NCBI RefSeq assembly: GCF_014646215.1
Contig: NZ_BMNA01000003.1
Coordinates: 62,001 to 126,000, forward strand
DNA length: 64,000 nt
Reading direction: 5' to 3'
Origin: Nakamurella endophytica
GTDB lineage: Bacteria; Actinomycetota; Actinomycetes; Mycobacteriales; Nakamurellaceae
Shown here: piece after piece, positions 44,501-52,090 of the stretch
Numbering within the stretch: the first letter of the stretch is position 1
Layout of the letters: the number at the start of each line of letters is the position of its first letter
Notes under the pieces: model-generated
Databases searched by the model: none
The model's input: the letters and a program-made list of their open reading frames with translations, nothing else
What the model was told of the DNA's origin: nothing
Program-made: the position numbers and the translations under genes

Positions 44501-45536
44501 CCCGACCGACACGGCCGGCTTCCACATCACCGTCGCCCTCGACGCCCTGCACCCGTCCTCGTCGGGCCTGCCGGACGGCGGGTCGCTGCCCGCCGGCACC
44601 ACCCGCACCGTCCGCCTGCAGCTGCGCAACCCCGGACCGTCCCCGCTGCAGGTCCTGGCCGATCCCCGGTCGGCGACGCCGGCCACCGTGGAGCTGCCCG
44701 TGCAGGGCGGGCCGTCGGTGACCCTGCCGTTCACCGACGCCTCGAACCCGCCGGCCGTCGTCGTCCCGGCCTTCAGCAGCTCGATGACCGTCACGGCGAC
44801 GGCCACCGTGCCGACGATCCTCGAGGCCATCACGTCGACGCAGGCGCCGGACCTGCTCGGCACCACCGGCCGGGTGTCCACCCTCACCATCGGTCCGGAG
44901 GACCTGGCACCCGGTCTCTGGCGGCTCAACCTCTGGCCGCCCGGTCCGGTCGGCACCACCCCGAGCCCGTCCGGGACGGCGACCGTCCGGGCCACCGTCC
45001 GGACGCCTGCCCGGGACCGGACGGTGTCCACCGGCGCACCGGTCGTCGTGGCACCCGGCGCGACGGCGACGGTCACCGCCGTGCTGCACGTGCCGTCGAC
45101 GGTCGGCTCGACGGTTGAGGGTTTGCTGGCCGTCGAGACCGCCGTGCAGGGCGCGGAGGAGGACGACGCCGACGGGCCGATCACCAGCAACAGCGGCGAC
45201 GTGCTGGCGGTGTTCCCCTACCGCTACACCGTCGCCGCCGCGCTTGAGCCGCCGACCAGCAGCTCGGCAACGCCGACCGCACCCACCACCACCACGCCGA
45301 CCTCCGCGGCCCCGGGCCCCGCGCCCACCACCCCGACCACCACGCCGGTGACCACGCCGGTGACGACGGTGACGTCGACGGTGGCGGCGGGCGGTGCCGG
45401 CACCCCGCCGGTCGCGCAGGCGCCGGAGCTGGCCGCCACCGGTGTCGCGGTCGGCGACCTGGCCGGCCCGGGGCTGGGCCTGCTGGCCGCCGGGCTCGTC
45501 GTGCTGGCGCTGGGCCGCCGGCGACGCCGGACCTGA
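41538..45536 (+). CDS. secreted subtilisin-fold protein with altered catalytic residues and LAxTG anchor
   Basis: The 1332-residue protein has a signal peptide (cut near AAAA-DT, about 35), a propeptide-like region and a subtilisin/sedolisin-like domain (about 200-540). The serine is in GTSQSAPLVAGAAAL near 473 and SSGDAGGN near 369 fills the oxyanion position. The usual aspartate site reads GVVTTYLD (Thr, near 214) and the usual His-Gly-Thr reads AQGTVAHD (Gln, near 264). A low-complexity Ala/Thr/Pro linker (545-665) follows, then beta-rich domains to about 1240. The end is ELAATG, a hydrophobic segment and RRRRR, a class E sortase-type signal. It is either inactive or uses a different triad. 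Confidence 0.75.
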   Translation: MRGPRRLGALVLVGAVLTLGPVVTAVPAAAADTGPAADTVVTLRDQLAGVPVLRRADRLAAQQDAVLAALPGPAPQRVRHLRTANVVIAALTAAQRTRLAADPRVAGVAVDAPLPVPAGGAASGGAGGTAIGGTAAPRGLPGGTRSTGTAATGGSRPAAATLPPTDAPAEVCTGTREDPQLEPEAVQILRARSDDPAAPTAAALGYDGRGLRVGVVTTYLDPAQRDLVRPDGSRAVVEYRSYTHDGLDGSGEAAEAFGDVSAIGAQGTVAHDLAAVVDPTAVRLPDGHCWVRLVGMAPAADMVVTNVYDAGTVSTAAAVQAIDYSVAVAHVDILSESFGSNSIPDTSLRMAVQAADDAAVAAGVTVVVSSGDAGGNSTVGSPAADPAVISVGATVAGRLATQVGGMGITRFGNGTWSDATTSAISSAGPTMNGRTIDVVAPGDYGWSACSTDPRYQQCTLPNGRPSDIIPFAGTSQSAPLVAGAAALVIQAYRAGHDGRDPSPADVKRLLTGTSADLGLPSDQQGWGLVDAHAAVLAARTLDGGAPATQRTAGTGAGTGTASPAAPGGTAQTSVAAPTGSGAAATSGTAATSGTPTATSATPAAGAAAGAATAAATGAGTRAAGASPAAAPAAVAAVTPAAVAAVTPAAVAAVTPAAAAAATPPVPAGGSLVAGPVTATLAGATADVRARLTNTGPDPVPLDSVSVTADDAPERIVEDVDLSAAGRLPSYQDGLIGVPMVASAHEVDVPAGAAWAHVQLFSTPAAQHTVAVLTALDPDGTAAAWGISTSTLGGQIWIPHPAGGRWTIQVQAYTGMPFTGRLTVDVGRRQVLATTSSGTLAPGASTDLAVRVPVPDTPGDTAATLRVGAALAAPVLLRRPLDLTSGAASADGRLRPGNGRGGAPSQVGTWEFDVPAGRSSVTASSTIDLSALALVTGVLVDPSGTPRSVFTNASPGNGDPGRALQGTVVEPVPGRWRLVVSVWGALLPVPTDTAGFHITVALDALHPSSSGLPDGGSLPAGTTRTVRLQLRNPGPSPLQVLADPRSATPATVELPVQGGPSVTLPFTDASNPPAVVVPAFSSSMTVTATATVPTILEAITSTQAPDLLGTTGRVSTLTIGPEDLAPGLWRLNLWPPGPVGTTPSPSGTATVRATVRTPARDRTVSTGAPVVVAPGATATVTAVLHVPSTVGSTVEGLLAVETAVQGAEEDDADGPITSNSGDVLAVFPYRYTVAAALEPPTSSSATPTAPTTTTPTSAAPGPAPTTPTTTPVTTPVTTVTSTVAAGGAGTPPVAQAPELAATGVAVGDLAGPGLGLLAAGLVVLALGRRRRRT
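43427..43522 (+). repeat. 24-bp in-frame tandem repeat in linker of subtilisin-fold gene
   Basis: Period 24 bases (accagcggctgtcgccgccg type) with three nearly identical copies and a diverged fourth, encoding AAVAAVTP units. Confidence 0.85.
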
Positions 45537-45602
45537 CGGGCGGTCGACCCGGCCCGGCGGCTGCTGCCGGGGGGCGGCCACCGCGGCACCCCCGGGCGGG
45601 GC

Positions 45603-46568
45603 TCAGCCGAGCGCGAAGACCACCTCGACCGTGACGGAGAGGTCCTGGCTGCCGGGCTCGATCGGTGCGGCGGCGCCGGCCGACGCCGCTCCGCTGGCGT
45701 ACCCGTATGCCGGGTTGTAACCGTCGGTGCGCGGGTTCTCGGTGATGGACTGCACCGGTCCGAGGGCGAGGCCGGCCGCAGCGGCCATCTGCTCGGCCTG
45801 CGCCCGGGCGCGGCGCACGGCGTCGGCACGCGCCGCGGCGCGCACCGCACTGTCGTCGGCGATCGAGAAGCCGATCCAGTCGACCCGGATGGCGTTGCCG
45901 GCGGCCCGCTGCGCGGCGTCGATCAGCGCGCCGGCCCGCGCGATGTCGTGCAGCGTGGCGACGACCACGTTCTGCACGTCGTAGGCGGCGACGGCGCCGG
46001 CCCGGTTCCGCACCGGGTTGATCGACAGCTGCGCGGTCCGCAGGTCCGCGGGCTTCACGCCGCTGCTCTTGAGCACGGCGATGACGGCCGCCGCCCGCGT
46101 GCTGTTGTCGGCGAGGGCGGCGCTGGCCGACTTCGCCCGGGTCTGCACACCGAGCTGCACCGTCAGGGTGTCCGGGGCGCCGGTCGCCGTGCCGACGGCC
46201 TGCGCCGTGACGACCCAGGCGGGTCCCGGCGTCGACCCGCCGACGGCCTGGCCGGCCGGCGGTGCGGTGGTCGGCACAGTGGTCGGCGCAGCGGTCGTCA
46301 CAGTGGTCGGCGCAGCGGGTGGGGCCGTCTCGGTGACCGTGACGGTGACCGGCGCCTGCCCGGTCGCGGACTCGCCGGCGGCCCGGGCAGGCGTGTCCCC
46401 CGCCGCCGTACCGGTGGAGCAGCCCGCCGCCACCGCCAGCACGGTCGCGACGGCGGCGGCGACGGCCGCCGGCAGCCGGTGGCGGGACGGGACGGCCCGG
46501 GACGGCGGCGCGACAGGTGTCGCTCCTGGCGCCGGTGTCGCTGGTGGGACGGGCGTCGCTGCGGTCAT
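45603..46568 (-). CDS. SIMPL domain (DUF541) lipoprotein
   Basis: The 321-residue protein has a 35-residue Pro/Ala N terminus, a hydrophobic signal segment and a lipobox VAAGC near residue 51. A Thr/Pro/Ala linker follows, then a SIMPL domain (about 120-315). That domain has VVTAQAVGTATGAPDTLTV near 117, SINPVRNRAGAVAAYDVQN near 185 and repeated AxAxAVRRARAQAEQMA helices near 255. SIMPL proteins form periplasmic or surface oligomers of unclear role, sometimes linked to oxidative stress. ATG at 46568 has GGAGG with a 5-base spacer. The position of the lipobox so far from the start is unusual. Confidence 0.8.
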   Translation of the reverse strand: MTAATPVPPATPAPGATPVAPPSRAVPSRHRLPAAVAAAVATVLAVAAGCSTGTAAGDTPARAAGESATGQAPVTVTVTETAPPAAPTTVTTAAPTTVPTTAPPAGQAVGGSTPGPAWVVTAQAVGTATGAPDTLTVQLGVQTRAKSASAALADNSTRAAAVIAVLKSSGVKPADLRTAQLSINPVRNRAGAVAAYDVQNVVVATLHDIARAGALIDAAQRAAGNAIRVDWIGFSIADDSAVRAAARADAVRRARAQAEQMAAAAGLALGPVQSITENPRTDGYNPAYGYASGAASAGAAAPIEPGSQDLSVTVEVVFALG

Positions 46569-46634
46569 GGTGTCCTCCAGGGGCGTGGGTGCCCCCAAGG
46601 ACGGAACCGGTGCGCGGCGGGGTTGCCCGCCGAG

Positions 46635-46685
46635 TCGGGCTGTGTCGTCGGGCTGTGTCGTCGGGCTGTGTCGTCGGGCCGTCTC
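46635..46685. repeat. 13-bp tandem repeat, about four copies
   Basis: The unit tcgggctgtgtcg repeats at exact 13-base intervals between the SIMPL gene and the aldo/keto reductase gene. The period is not a multiple of three, consistent with non-coding sequence. Confidence 0.8.
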
Positions 46686-46785
46686 GTTGTCGGGCGACGC
46701 CCTCTGGCGGCGCACCGGCCCTCGGCCGCACAGGACTCACGGGCGGCGTGGCGGGGCCGCGGTCTCCGGCGCGTGCCCGAACGGC

Positions 46786-47691
46786 TCAGCCGGCGAGCCG
46801 ATCGAGCTCGGCGACGGCCGCCGCGTCCAGCCGCACCCGCCCGGCGGCGACGTTCTGCTCGAGGTGCGCGACACCGGACGTGCCGGGGATCAGCAGGGTG
46901 ACGGGGCTGTGCTGCAGCAGCCAGGCCAGGCCGATCTGCGCCGGCGTGGCGCCCAGCCGACCGGCGACGGCGCGCACGACCGGATCCGCGGGCACCGGGC
47001 GCGAGGCGGAGGAGTGCGGTCCGGCCGCGTCGCCGCCGAAGGCGGATCCGAGCGGGAAGTACGGCACCCAAGCGATGCCGTGACGCTCGCACTCCTGCAG
47101 CAGCGGCTCGCCGTCGCGGTGCAGGACGCTGTAGGCGTTCTGCACGCAGACGATGCCGGCCGGCAGCGCCGCCCGCAGCTGGCCGAGGTCCACGTTGGAC
47201 AGCCCGATCGCCGCGATCTTGCCGGCCTCGCGCAGCGCGGTGAGCTCGGCGAGCTGGCTGTCCAGGTCGACGACCTGGTCGCCGGTGGCGACCAGGCCCG
47301 GCGGCTGGTCCGCCCGCCGGAGGTTCACGACGGGGAGCCGGTCCATCCGCAGACTGCGCAGGTTCGCCTCCACGGCGGCACGCAGCTGCTCCGGCCGCTG
47401 CGCCAGGGCCAGACCGCGGTCCGTCGTCTCCGCGCCGACCTTGGTGACGACGACGACGTCGTCGTACGGTGCCAGGGCGGCGTGCAGCCGGCGGTTGACG
47501 GTGCCGCCACCGTAGAACTCCGCCGTGTCGAAGTGGTCGACCCCCAGCTCGACGGCTCGACGCACCACGGCGACGGCGTCCTGGTCGGACAGCGGCCGTC
47601 CCCGGCCCTCGAGCTGCATGGCGCCGAACCCGACGCGCGCCACCGCGGCCCCGGCCAGCCGCCCGTCCCTGCCCGTCCCGTCACCGGTCAT
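46786..47691 (-). CDS. aldo/keto reductase
   Basis: The 301-residue (alpha/beta)8 oxidoreductase has the catalytic aspartate and tyrosine in HFDTAEFYGGGTVNRRL near 50-66 and the lysine in VVVVTKVG near 80. SNVDLGQL near 165 and LIPGTSGVAHLEQNV near 268 form the NADPH site. The usual catalytic histidine region near 110 reads VNLRRADQ, an alteration worth noting, since many relatives have a histidine there. I place the start at ATG 47691 because GAGAGG lies 8 bases upstream; a GTG at 47700 would overlap that site. It is divergent from a TetR gene across a palindromic operator and is probably its target. Confidence 0.88.
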   Translation of the reverse strand: MTGDGTGRDGRLAGAAVARVGFGAMQLEGRGRPLSDQDAVAVVRRAVELGVDHFDTAEFYGGGTVNRRLHAALAPYDDVVVVTKVGAETTDRGLALAQRPEQLRAAVEANLRSLRMDRLPVVNLRRADQPPGLVATGDQVVDLDSQLAELTALREAGKIAAIGLSNVDLGQLRAALPAGIVCVQNAYSVLHRDGEPLLQECERHGIAWVPYFPLGSAFGGDAAGPHSSASRPVPADPVVRAVAGRLGATPAQIGLAWLLQHSPVTLLIPGTSGVAHLEQNVAAGRVRLDAAAVAELDRLAG

Positions 47692-47714
47692 GCCGGCCAC
47701 CTCTCGCTAGGATG

Positions 47715-47746
47715 CCGTTGAAGCGGAGGTTCCTCCGCTTCAACGG
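47715..47746. promoter_or_regulatory. perfect 15-bp inverted repeat, likely TetR operator
   Basis: Arms ccgttgaagcggagg and its exact complement are separated by two bases. It lies between the divergent aldo/keto reductase and TetR genes, the usual position of a TetR-family operator. Confidence 0.85.
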
Positions 47747-47755
47747 ACGGTAGCA

Positions 47756-47774
47756 GAAGCGGAGGTGCCTCCGG
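47756..47774. promoter_or_regulatory. second, partial operator overlapping the TetR ribosome site
   Basis: gaagcggagg repeats ten bases of the main operator arm and is followed by a two-base spacer and cctccgg. It contains the GGAGG ribosome site (47761-47765) and touches the ATG at 47775. Confidence 0.6.
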
Positions 47775-48317
47775 ATGGTGGCGCGACGGACGGACGCCGT
47801 CCGCAACCGCCGGCGGCTGCTCGACGTCGCCACGACGGCCTTCGCGACGGGCTCGGACACGGTGTCGCTGGAGTCGATCGCCCAGCAGGCCGGCGTCGGG
47901 ATCGGCACCCTGTACCGCCACTTCCCGTCGCGGCAGGCGCTGGTCGAGGCGGTGTACCGCGCCGAGCTGGCGAAGTTGTGCGCCGACGCGGAGCCGCTGT
48001 CCCGGACGCTGCCGGCCGAACGCGCGCTGCGGACCTGGCTCGGCCGGTACGCCGACTTCGTGACCACCAAGCGCGGGATGGCGGAGACGCTGCGCGAGAT
48101 CGTCGCCGGCGGCGTCATCACGCCGGGGTCGACCCGGGCCGAACTGGACGGGGCGGTCCGGACGTTGCTGTCCGGCACGGCGCTGCGTCAGGACGTCGAC
48201 CCGCAGGATGTCATCGCGCTGATGGCCGGGGTCATGATGGTGGCCGGTGGCCCGGCGACCCGGGACCAGGCCGACCGCATGCTCGACCTCCTGGTCGACG
48301 GGCTCCGGGCGCGGTGA
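47775..48317 (+). CDS. TetR family transcriptional regulator
   Basis: The 180-residue repressor has an N-terminal helix-turn-helix (VSLESIAQQAGVGIGTLYRHFPSRQALVEAVY near 30-61) and an all-helical ligand domain. The motif GTLYRHFPSR is the family hallmark. The C-terminal part (GRYADFVTTKRGMAETLREI near 92) resembles SbtR/TetR_C_11-like proteins. It is divergent from an aldo/keto reductase gene over a perfect palindrome. Autorepression through the second half-operator on its own ribosome site is likely. The ligand is unknown. Confidence 0.92.
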   Translation: MVARRTDAVRNRRRLLDVATTAFATGSDTVSLESIAQQAGVGIGTLYRHFPSRQALVEAVYRAELAKLCADAEPLSRTLPAERALRTWLGRYADFVTTKRGMAETLREIVAGGVITPGSTRAELDGAVRTLLSGTALRQDVDPQDVIALMAGVMMVAGGPATRDQADRMLDLLVDGLRAR

Positions 48318-48326
48318 CCGCAGCGA

Positions 48327-48351
48327 GCGGCGTCCCGAGCGTCGACGCCGC
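48327..48351. terminator. hairpin between convergent tetR and zinc-ribbon genes
   Basis: An 8-bp perfect stem (gcggcgtc/gacgccgc) with a 9-base loop fits a weak bidirectional terminator. Confidence 0.45.
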
Positions 48352-48356
48352 CGCGG

Positions 48357-49784
48357 TCAGCACTGCGCCGCACGCACCGCCCGCCAGGTCGACCCGTCGA
48401 CCCGCCCGGTGGGCGGCAGGCCGGCCGCCGCCTGGAACCGGACGACCGCCGCGCGGGTGCCCGCGGTGTAGGTCCCCCAGTGACCCTGCAGGTCGCCGAT
48501 CCGGTAGCCGAGGTGCCCGGCCAGCGACCGCTGGAGCTCACCGACCCACACCCCGCGCTGGCCGGACGCGACGACCGCCGGCAGCCGGGCGGTGTCCGCC
48601 GGGCACAGGCAGGAGACGTAGTCCAGCGCCCGTTGCGGGTCGTCGCCCTTGATGTAGGCGTCGGGCGGCCCGGCCAGCCGGGCGGCGCACCCGTCGTAGG
48701 GGCTGCCGAAGGGCCCCGCGTACAGCACGTAGGTGTTGGCCTGGTTGCTGAAGATCCGGCACGAGGCGGTGGAGACGGCCGCCCGCGCCCCGGCCGGCAG
48801 CTGACCCGCGGCGCGCAGGGCGGCGACGCGCTCGCGGAAGGCTTCCGGCGTCAGCTCCGACGCCAGCTGCACCACCCAGCCCGACCCGCAGCCGATGTCG
48901 CGCCGCGGCACCCCCAGCGGCAGCACCGCCGGGCCGGACGGCCGGGTCGGTCTCGCGGCCGGCGTGCGCGGCGCCGGCGCGGTCCCGGGTGCGGTGCGCG
49001 AGCCGGCGGTCCCCGACCCGGGGGCCCTGCCCGTGCCGGAGGCCGTCGCCGTCGCCGTGACGGTCACCGTGGTCTCCGGCGGCACGCCGGTCCCGCCCGT
49101 CCCGGTCGGCGCCGGGGTCGACGGCGCCGACGCGCCCGACGCGGTGGACCCGGCGGTCGCGGAGGGTGGGGTGGACGGCGTCGCGGACGGGCTCGGCGAC
49201 GTGACCGGAGTCGTGGCGACGGTGGGCGGCGGTGCGGTGGACGGCGCCGGCGACGTCGCCGGCACCGCGGTCACCTGCGGATCGGGCTGGGCCGTGTTGC
49301 CGCTCCACCGCGGGGCGACGAGCAGTGCCACCAGCACGACGACCGCCGTGGCCGCCGCCACCGCCAGCACGGTGACCAGGGCGCGCCGCCGCGGGGACCC
49401 GGCCGGTGGCGCCACCGGCACCGCCGGCTGCATGCCGGTCCAGCCGGGGAACAGGCCCGGCGCGGCGGGCCGGTCCGGGACCTGCGACCAGGCCCGGGCT
49501 CCCGGCGCCCGGAGCGCCTCCGTCGGGAACAGGCCCGGGGTGGCCGCCACCGGACCCTCGGTGCGCGGCCGGACCGGCCGGAGCGGCTGGGTCGCCGGGT
49601 CGTCGGAACCGGCCGACGGTGCTGCCGGCCCACCGCGACCGGAGGCGGCGCCGTGGGTGAGCAGCGGCACGTCCCCGGCCGCGGCGGCCGGCGGGACACC
49701 GAGGTCGGTCCCGCAGACGCCGCAGAACCGCGCGGCGACCTGCGCGCCGCAGGACGGACACGTCCGGGCGGGCTCGTCGGGCAC
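48357..49784 (-). CDS. zinc-ribbon, single-pass membrane, peptidoglycan-binding-like protein
   Basis: The 475-residue protein starts with a zinc ribbon (CPSCGAQVAARFCGVCG, residues 7-23, four cysteines). A proline-rich region follows, then one membrane helix (about 133-155, ALVTVLAVAAATAVVVLVALLV) and a 120-residue Thr/Ser/Pro linker. The extracytoplasmic domain ends in a peptidoglycan_binding_1-like fold (GELQRSLAGHLGYRIGDLQG to AVVRFQAAAGLPPTGRVDG). Six cysteines outside may form disulfides. The open frame begins at GTG 49793, but GAGGAGG at 49793-49799 only suits GTG 49784 with an 8-base spacer, so the shorter start is preferred. It may sense or bind cell wall; role unknown. Confidence 0.75.
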   Translation of the reverse strand: MPDEPARTCPSCGAQVAARFCGVCGTDLGVPPAAAAGDVPLLTHGAASGRGGPAAPSAGSDDPATQPLRPVRPRTEGPVAATPGLFPTEALRAPGARAWSQVPDRPAAPGLFPGWTGMQPAVPVAPPAGSPRRRALVTVLAVAAATAVVVLVALLVAPRWSGNTAQPDPQVTAVPATSPAPSTAPPPTVATTPVTSPSPSATPSTPPSATAGSTASGASAPSTPAPTGTGGTGVPPETTVTVTATATASGTGRAPGSGTAGSRTAPGTAPAPRTPAARPTRPSGPAVLPLGVPRRDIGCGSGWVVQLASELTPEAFRERVAALRAAGQLPAGARAAVSTASCRIFSNQANTYVLYAGPFGSPYDGCAARLAGPPDAYIKGDDPQRALDYVSCLCPADTARLPAVVASGQRGVWVGELQRSLAGHLGYRIGDLQGHWGTYTAGTRAAVVRFQAAAGLPPTGRVDGSTWRAVRAAQC

Positions 49785-49869
49785 CTGTCGCACCTCCTCG
49801 CTGCGCTGCGCCGTCCCGGTCCCCCGGGATGCGGCCGTCGAAGCCGGTCGTGCCTCCGCGGCCGGGGAC

Positions 49870-50307
49870 TCAGCCGAGCGGGGCGGTCAGCTCGAGATGG
49901 ATGCCGTCGGGGTCGCTGAAGCTCAGGATCGCGATGCCCGCGTCCGCCAGGTCCTTGACGTCGCCGTGCGGTACGCCGTCGCGCTCGAACGCCTCGCGGG
50001 CCGCGACCAGGTCGTCCCGGGTGGCGACCGCGAAGCTCAGGTGGTCCAGGCCGGTGCGCTCGGACGCGAAACGCTGTCCTTCCGGCGCGACCGGCCGCAG
50101 CCCGAACAGCGCACCGCCGGGAACGGCGAACACCACGCCGCCGTAGAAGGTCTCCGGGGACTCCCGGACGCCGGGCTCGTCGACCCGGTCGGAGGTGTCC
50201 ACGGCGACCGGCCACCCGAACACCCGCTGGTAGAAGTCCCTCGACCGGGCGATGTCCGTCACCGTCAGGCGCACGTGGGAGTAGCCGGAGCTGGTCACCA
50301 GAGCCAT
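49870..50307 (-). CDS. VOC family (glyoxalase-like) protein
   Basis: The 145-residue protein has two beta-alpha-beta-beta-beta modules. The first is HVRLTVTDIARSRDFYQRVFGWPV near 11-34. The second is LDHLSFAVATRDDLVAARE near 87-105, ending SFSDPDGIHLELTAP. Metal-ligand positions fit His11, His89 and Glu near 139. Substrates of this superfamily range from methylglyoxal adducts to antibiotics and cannot be read from sequence. A -10-like TACGGT is 6 bases before the ATG. Confidence 0.88.
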   Translation of the reverse strand: MALVTSSGYSHVRLTVTDIARSRDFYQRVFGWPVAVDTSDRVDEPGVRESPETFYGGVVFAVPGGALFGLRPVAPEGQRFASERTGLDHLSFAVATRDDLVAAREAFERDGVPHGDVKDLADAGIAILSFSDPDGIHLELTAPLG

Positions 50308-50313
50308 CCGCCG

Positions 50314-50319
50314 ACCGTA
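50314..50319 (-). promoter_or_regulatory. putative -10 element, leaderless start of VOC gene
   Basis: TACGGT on the minus strand ends 6 bases before the ATG at 50307. No ribosome site is present. Confidence 0.55.
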
Positions 50320-50391
50320 CGCCGGCCCGCCCGACCCGGCCGGGGCACCGTCGGCTGTCCGCCCATGCCGCCCCGGTCGCGGGCACCGGGG

Positions 50392-51105
50392 TCAGTCGGC
50401 CCAGTCCCAGCGCACGTCGACGGACGCGCTGACGGTGGCGTCGCCACCGGCGATCGGCATCCGCGCCGCCCGCGGTGCCGCTGCGGACAAGGCGACGCCG
50501 TGGTCCGCCGCGCGCGGACCGGTCCGCTCGTCGACCCAGCGGACCCGGCCGAGCCGCCGCCCGACCAGCCGCGCGTAGTGCTCGGCCCGCTCCCGGGCGT
50601 CGGCGACCGCCGCCTCGCGGGCCTGGGCCAGCGCCGTCCGCGGGTCGCTGGCGGTCAGCGACACGTTCTCGATGCGGACGCCGTTGCCGCCGCCGGCCGC
50701 GACGTCCGAGAGGATCCGCTCGATGCGGCTGAGCCCCTCCATCTGCACGATCAGCCGCTGCGTGGCCTGGTAGCCCAGCAGCTCCTCCCGGTCGCCCCGC
50801 CACTGGGTCTGCGGCCCCAGCGTCAGGTCGGCGGTCCGCACCGACCGCGAGTCGGCGCCGTCGTCGGCCAGGATGGCCAGCACGAGCGTCGCCGTCTGCG
50901 CCGCGGCCCGGAACGCCTCGCCCGCGTCCGGCCGGGTCTCGCTGATTCCGAACGACACGGTGACCCGGTCGACCGGAGTGGCCGCGGTACCTGTGCCGGA
51001 GACCGTCACCCCACCCGGGTCACCGACCGGCGCCGGCGCCGCGCCGGCCGGATCGGCCGGCAGCCGACCCGGACCCGTGGGAGCGGCGGGGTCGTCGGCT
51101 GGCAT
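50392..51105 (-). CDS. SIMPL domain (DUF541) protein, cytoplasmic form
   Basis: The 237-residue protein lacks a signal peptide. After a 30-residue Pro/Ala start it shows the SIMPL pattern: GGVTVSGTGTAATPVDRVTVSFG near 30-52, repeated helices ALAQAREAAVADARERAEHYARLVG near 160-184, and the ending ATVSASVDVRWDW. It is a second, non-lipidated SIMPL protein about 4 kb from the lipoprotein form. Its role is unknown. A -10-like CAGACT is 6 bases before the ATG. It is divergent from the beta-lactamase-like gene at 51178. Confidence 0.8.
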   Translation of the reverse strand: MPADDPAAPTGPGRLPADPAGAAPAPVGDPGGVTVSGTGTAATPVDRVTVSFGISETRPDAGEAFRAAAQTATLVLAILADDGADSRSVRTADLTLGPQTQWRGDREELLGYQATQRLIVQMEGLSRIERILSDVAAGGGNGVRIENVSLTASDPRTALAQAREAAVADARERAEHYARLVGRRLGRVRWVDERTGPRAADHGVALSAAAPRAARMPIAGGDATVSASVDVRWDWAD

Positions 51106-51111
51106 GCTGCC

Positions 51112-51117
51112 AGTCTG
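51112..51117 (-). promoter_or_regulatory. putative -10 element, leaderless start of SIMPL gene
   Basis: CAGACT on the minus strand ends 6 bases before the ATG at 51105. Confidence 0.45.
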
Positions 51118-51177
51118 CCCAGGCCCCGCGACGGGCGCGACAGGACCGGCCGGCACACCGGCGGAGAGGAGCCCGCG

Positions 51178-52005
51178 GTGCCGGAGCTCGACCTGGTCAG
51201 CGCCACGGCCGGCTGGCCGGTCGGTGAGCGGGCCGTCGGGGTGCTCGACGCCGGCGGGGTGCGCGCGCGGAGCGGACCGGACACGGTGTTCGACTGGGCC
51301 TCGGTGACGAAGCTGCTCACCTGCCTGACCGTCCTGGACGCCTGCCTCGACGGCACCCTGGACCTCGACGCCCCGGCCGGGCCGCCGGGCGCCACCGTGC
51401 GACACCTGCTGGCGCACACGTCCGGGCTGCCGTTCGAGGGCGCCGAACCGGCCGCCGCGCCCGGGACCCGGCGGATCTACTCCAACACCGGGTACGACGT
51501 GCTCGCCGACCGGCTGGCAGCCGCCGCGGGCGGGCCGTTCGCCGACGAGCTGGCCGGCCGGGTGCTCGGGCCCCTGGCGATGACCGGCACCGTGCTCGCC
51601 GGGTCCCCAGCACGCGGGGCCCGGGGACCGCTGGACGACCTGCTGCGGCTGGCCGGCGAGCTGCTCGCCCCGAGGGTGCTCGGTCCCGAAGTGGTGGCGC
51701 TGGCCAGCACCGTGGCGTTCCCCGAGCTGTCCGGCATCCTGCCCGGCTTCGGCCGGCAGCGTGCCAACGACTGGGGGCTGGGCTGCGAGATCCGGGACCA
51801 CAAGGACCCGCACTGGACCAGCCCGGAGAACAGCCCGCGGACCTTCGGCCACTTCGGGCAGTCCGGCAGCTTCCTGTGGGTGGACCCGGACGCCGGCCTG
51901 GCCTGCGGGTGGCTGTGCGACACCGCGTTCGGGCCGTGGGCCGTGCAGCGGTGGCCGGAGCTGTCGACACGGGTGCTGCACGCCTTCGCCGCCGCCGCTC
52001 CGTAG
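51178..52005 (+). CDS. compact serine beta-lactamase-like hydrolase
   Basis: The 275-residue protein is a shortened class C-type fold (usual length 350-400). The nucleophile motif is SVTKL (S-x-x-K) near residue 41, RHLLAHTSGLPF near 75, the tyrosine motif YSNTGYD near 101, and HFGQSGSFLWVD near 225 in place of the HxG/KTG motif. It has no signal peptide. Such proteins are mostly esterases or peptidases. GTG at 51178 has an AGAGGAG site with a 7-base spacer. It is followed by the NYN-domain gene. Confidence 0.85.
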   Translation: MPELDLVSATAGWPVGERAVGVLDAGGVRARSGPDTVFDWASVTKLLTCLTVLDACLDGTLDLDAPAGPPGATVRHLLAHTSGLPFEGAEPAAAPGTRRIYSNTGYDVLADRLAAAAGGPFADELAGRVLGPLAMTGTVLAGSPARGARGPLDDLLRLAGELLAPRVLGPEVVALASTVAFPELSGILPGFGRQRANDWGLGCEIRDHKDPHWTSPENSPRTFGHFGQSGSFLWVDPDAGLACGWLCDTAFGPWAVQRWPELSTRVLHAFAAAAP

Positions 52006-52090
52006 GGCTCCCGAGGCTCCCGAAGCCGCCCGACCACCCGCCGCCGGCTCCGCAGCCCGTGGCCGCCGCGCCGCTGCGGCACGGCCCGGC

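Noticed and set aside
41466..45581. Antisense open frame of 1371 codons opposite the subtilisin-fold gene
   Set aside because: It has no signal peptide, domain or ribosome site, and its composition mirrors the third-position GC bias of the real gene. High-GC genes commonly leave an open antisense frame.
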